Shown here: positions 63,090 to 64,000 of the stretch, in pieces
Layout of the letters: the number at the start of each line of letters is the position of its first letter
Numbering within the stretch: position 1 is the stretch's first letter
Assembly: GCA_023238725.1 (NCBI GenBank)
Contig: CM041551.1
Coordinates: 10,839,759 to 10,903,758 of the forward strand
DNA length: 64,000 nt
Reading direction: 5' to 3'
From: Scortum barcoo
Taxonomy: Eukaryota > Chordata > Actinopteri > Centrarchiformes > Terapontidae
The notes under the pieces: model-generated
Seen by the model: only the letters and a program-made list of their open reading frames with translations
Told to the model about the DNA's origin: nothing
The model's database searches: none
Program-made: the position numbers and the translations under genes

Positions 63090-63446
63090 AGGCAACAGTA
63101 TGCTTCAAACAAAGTGCTTGTTGGAAATTAGGAGGCTGTGTTTGACATATTTTGTAACTCTAAAATTACAAAACTCTAAAATTCACAATCTGACATGACG
63201 CAGTGATTGGCCAGATGGGCAGAGGATGAAAAGTATAGCTTAAAAATTGCAACCTCTCTCACTTTGTTGGTGTTCAGCCCTGTGCAACAATATGAATGAA
63301 AACATGCATAGTTATCTCCAGTTTTACATTTCATCTATCTTGCCCAATCTATGAGTGTGTGGCTGTTTAGAGCAGCTATAAATACTTTGTCATTGACATA
63401 TTCAGATATTTTGTAAAAACTGCATCATTTGAAGCATACTGAACCT
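63090..63446. mobile_element. Candidate MITE with TTAA flanks
   Basis: A 357-bp block is flanked by TTAA on both sides (63086-63089 and 63447-63450). Its ends are near-perfect inverted repeats: AGGCAACAGTATGCTTCAAA against the complement AGGTTCAGTATGCTTCAAA, with one indel and one mismatch. There is no coding capacity. TTAA duplication suggests mobilisation by a piggyBac-like transposase. A chance inverted repeat is unlikely at this length, but the family is not identified. Confidence 0.5.
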
Positions 63447-64000
63447 TTAACTCTCCAACAATTTTGATTTTCTTTGTTTTTACTAAAAAAACTCTTGTGA
63501 AAACTTCCCAGGTTAAATGTCGAGTTAAATTGTTTTTGTTGATCTGACTTGCCACATGTTTCATATTCAGTAATTTTCAAACTCAAAGTACAGTCGGCTT
63601 TCCAAGTCCCTAACTCATCTCAGGTCTGCTCATTGTAATTTGGGGATGTCACAACTTTAACATGTATAAATCTTTTTCTGGCAGGTAAATTAGTATGATT
63701 GATAGTTCATCAGGAAACTGACATGTTTCTCCAAATTGTCTCATAGTTATGAATTTGGCAGAAATGGTAAGGTCTGTGATCCGCACATTAGTAAAAGCCA
63801 ACAAAGTGAGCGTTTATAATAAATATTGGAAACCTGTCCTTTAAATGTCTTTGCTAATTTATCAAACTTGTCAGCAGCTCCTATAAACAGTTGACCCGCT
63901 GTTTAGAGCGAGTTAAATTTTTTGCTCTGTGTGTCTGGCCAAAGTGTTCAGGACTTTTAATGAGCTGACATCTCCTTCTAATATTACATGACACTGACTC

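Larger units (their letters stand above)
54631..64000. other. Gene-free region upstream of pi15, second part
   Basis: No supported gene. It contains the hairpin at 55119, the CA microsatellite at 58310 and the TTAA-flanked MITE candidate at 63090. Blocks at about 61060-61560 and 55850-56050 are high-complexity and repeat-free, so they are reasonable places to look for conserved non-coding elements. Confidence 0.55.

Noticed and set aside
1..64000. CRISPR arrays, operons, phage or bacterial defence genes
   Set aside because: No regularly spaced direct repeats and no bacterial-style gene clusters. The genes are intron-split vertebrate genes.

Overview
The window comes from a vertebrate nuclear genome, almost certainly a teleost fish. 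It has intron-split genes with canonical GT-AG junctions, long AC/TG microsatellites, a Tc1-like transposon, a CR1/L2/Rex1-type LINE and solo LTRs of kinds common in ray-finned fish. No species can be assigned from the sequence alone. There are no bacterial, phage or CRISPR features.

Only two protein-coding genes are supported. Both lie in the left 28.5 kb and both are on the minus strand. The upstream gene is a PI15 (peptidase inhibitor 15) orthologue with five coding exons between 28128 and 23824. It is complete, encodes 254 residues, and has a TATA box at 28467-28474. About 12.6 kb downstream lies a CRISPLD1 orthologue (CAP domain plus two LCCL domains). Its ATG is at 11228, and twelve coding exons were traced down to base 1, where the gene runs off the left edge inside the second LCCL domain (459 codons present). 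The order and orientation PI15 then CRISPLD1 match the human 8q21 arrangement. The first four coding exons of the two genes have identical lengths (261, 119, 133 and 116 bp) and identical intron phases, the signature of an old tandem duplication. Both products are predicted secreted glycoproteins without catalytic activity. Whether this is the a or b teleost paralogon cannot be decided here.

The right 35 kb (28.5-64 kb), upstream of PI15, contains no recognisable host gene. It holds unique AT-rich DNA with interspersed repeats: a Tc1 element with intact ends and TA target site but a decayed transposase (49469-51058); a 5'-truncated, internally deleted LINE on the minus strand (about 52168-54630); a second copy of an LTR whose better copy (4079-4490, perfect 5-bp target-site duplication) sits in a CRISPLD1 intron; a TTAA-flanked MITE candidate (63090-63446); and several unnamed dispersed repeats found here in two or three copies each. 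Microsatellites, an AT-rich palindrome cluster (22840-22945) and a perfect 19-bp-stem hairpin (55119-55160) are the other notable structures.

No novel multi-gene system was found. The points most worth a second look are the matched exon architecture of the two CAP genes, the Pro/Glu-rich linker exon of CRISPLD1, the shared Gln in the CAP tetrad, the repeat families, and the hairpin. The large gene-free upstream region may carry regulatory elements of PI15, but this cannot be shown without alignment.
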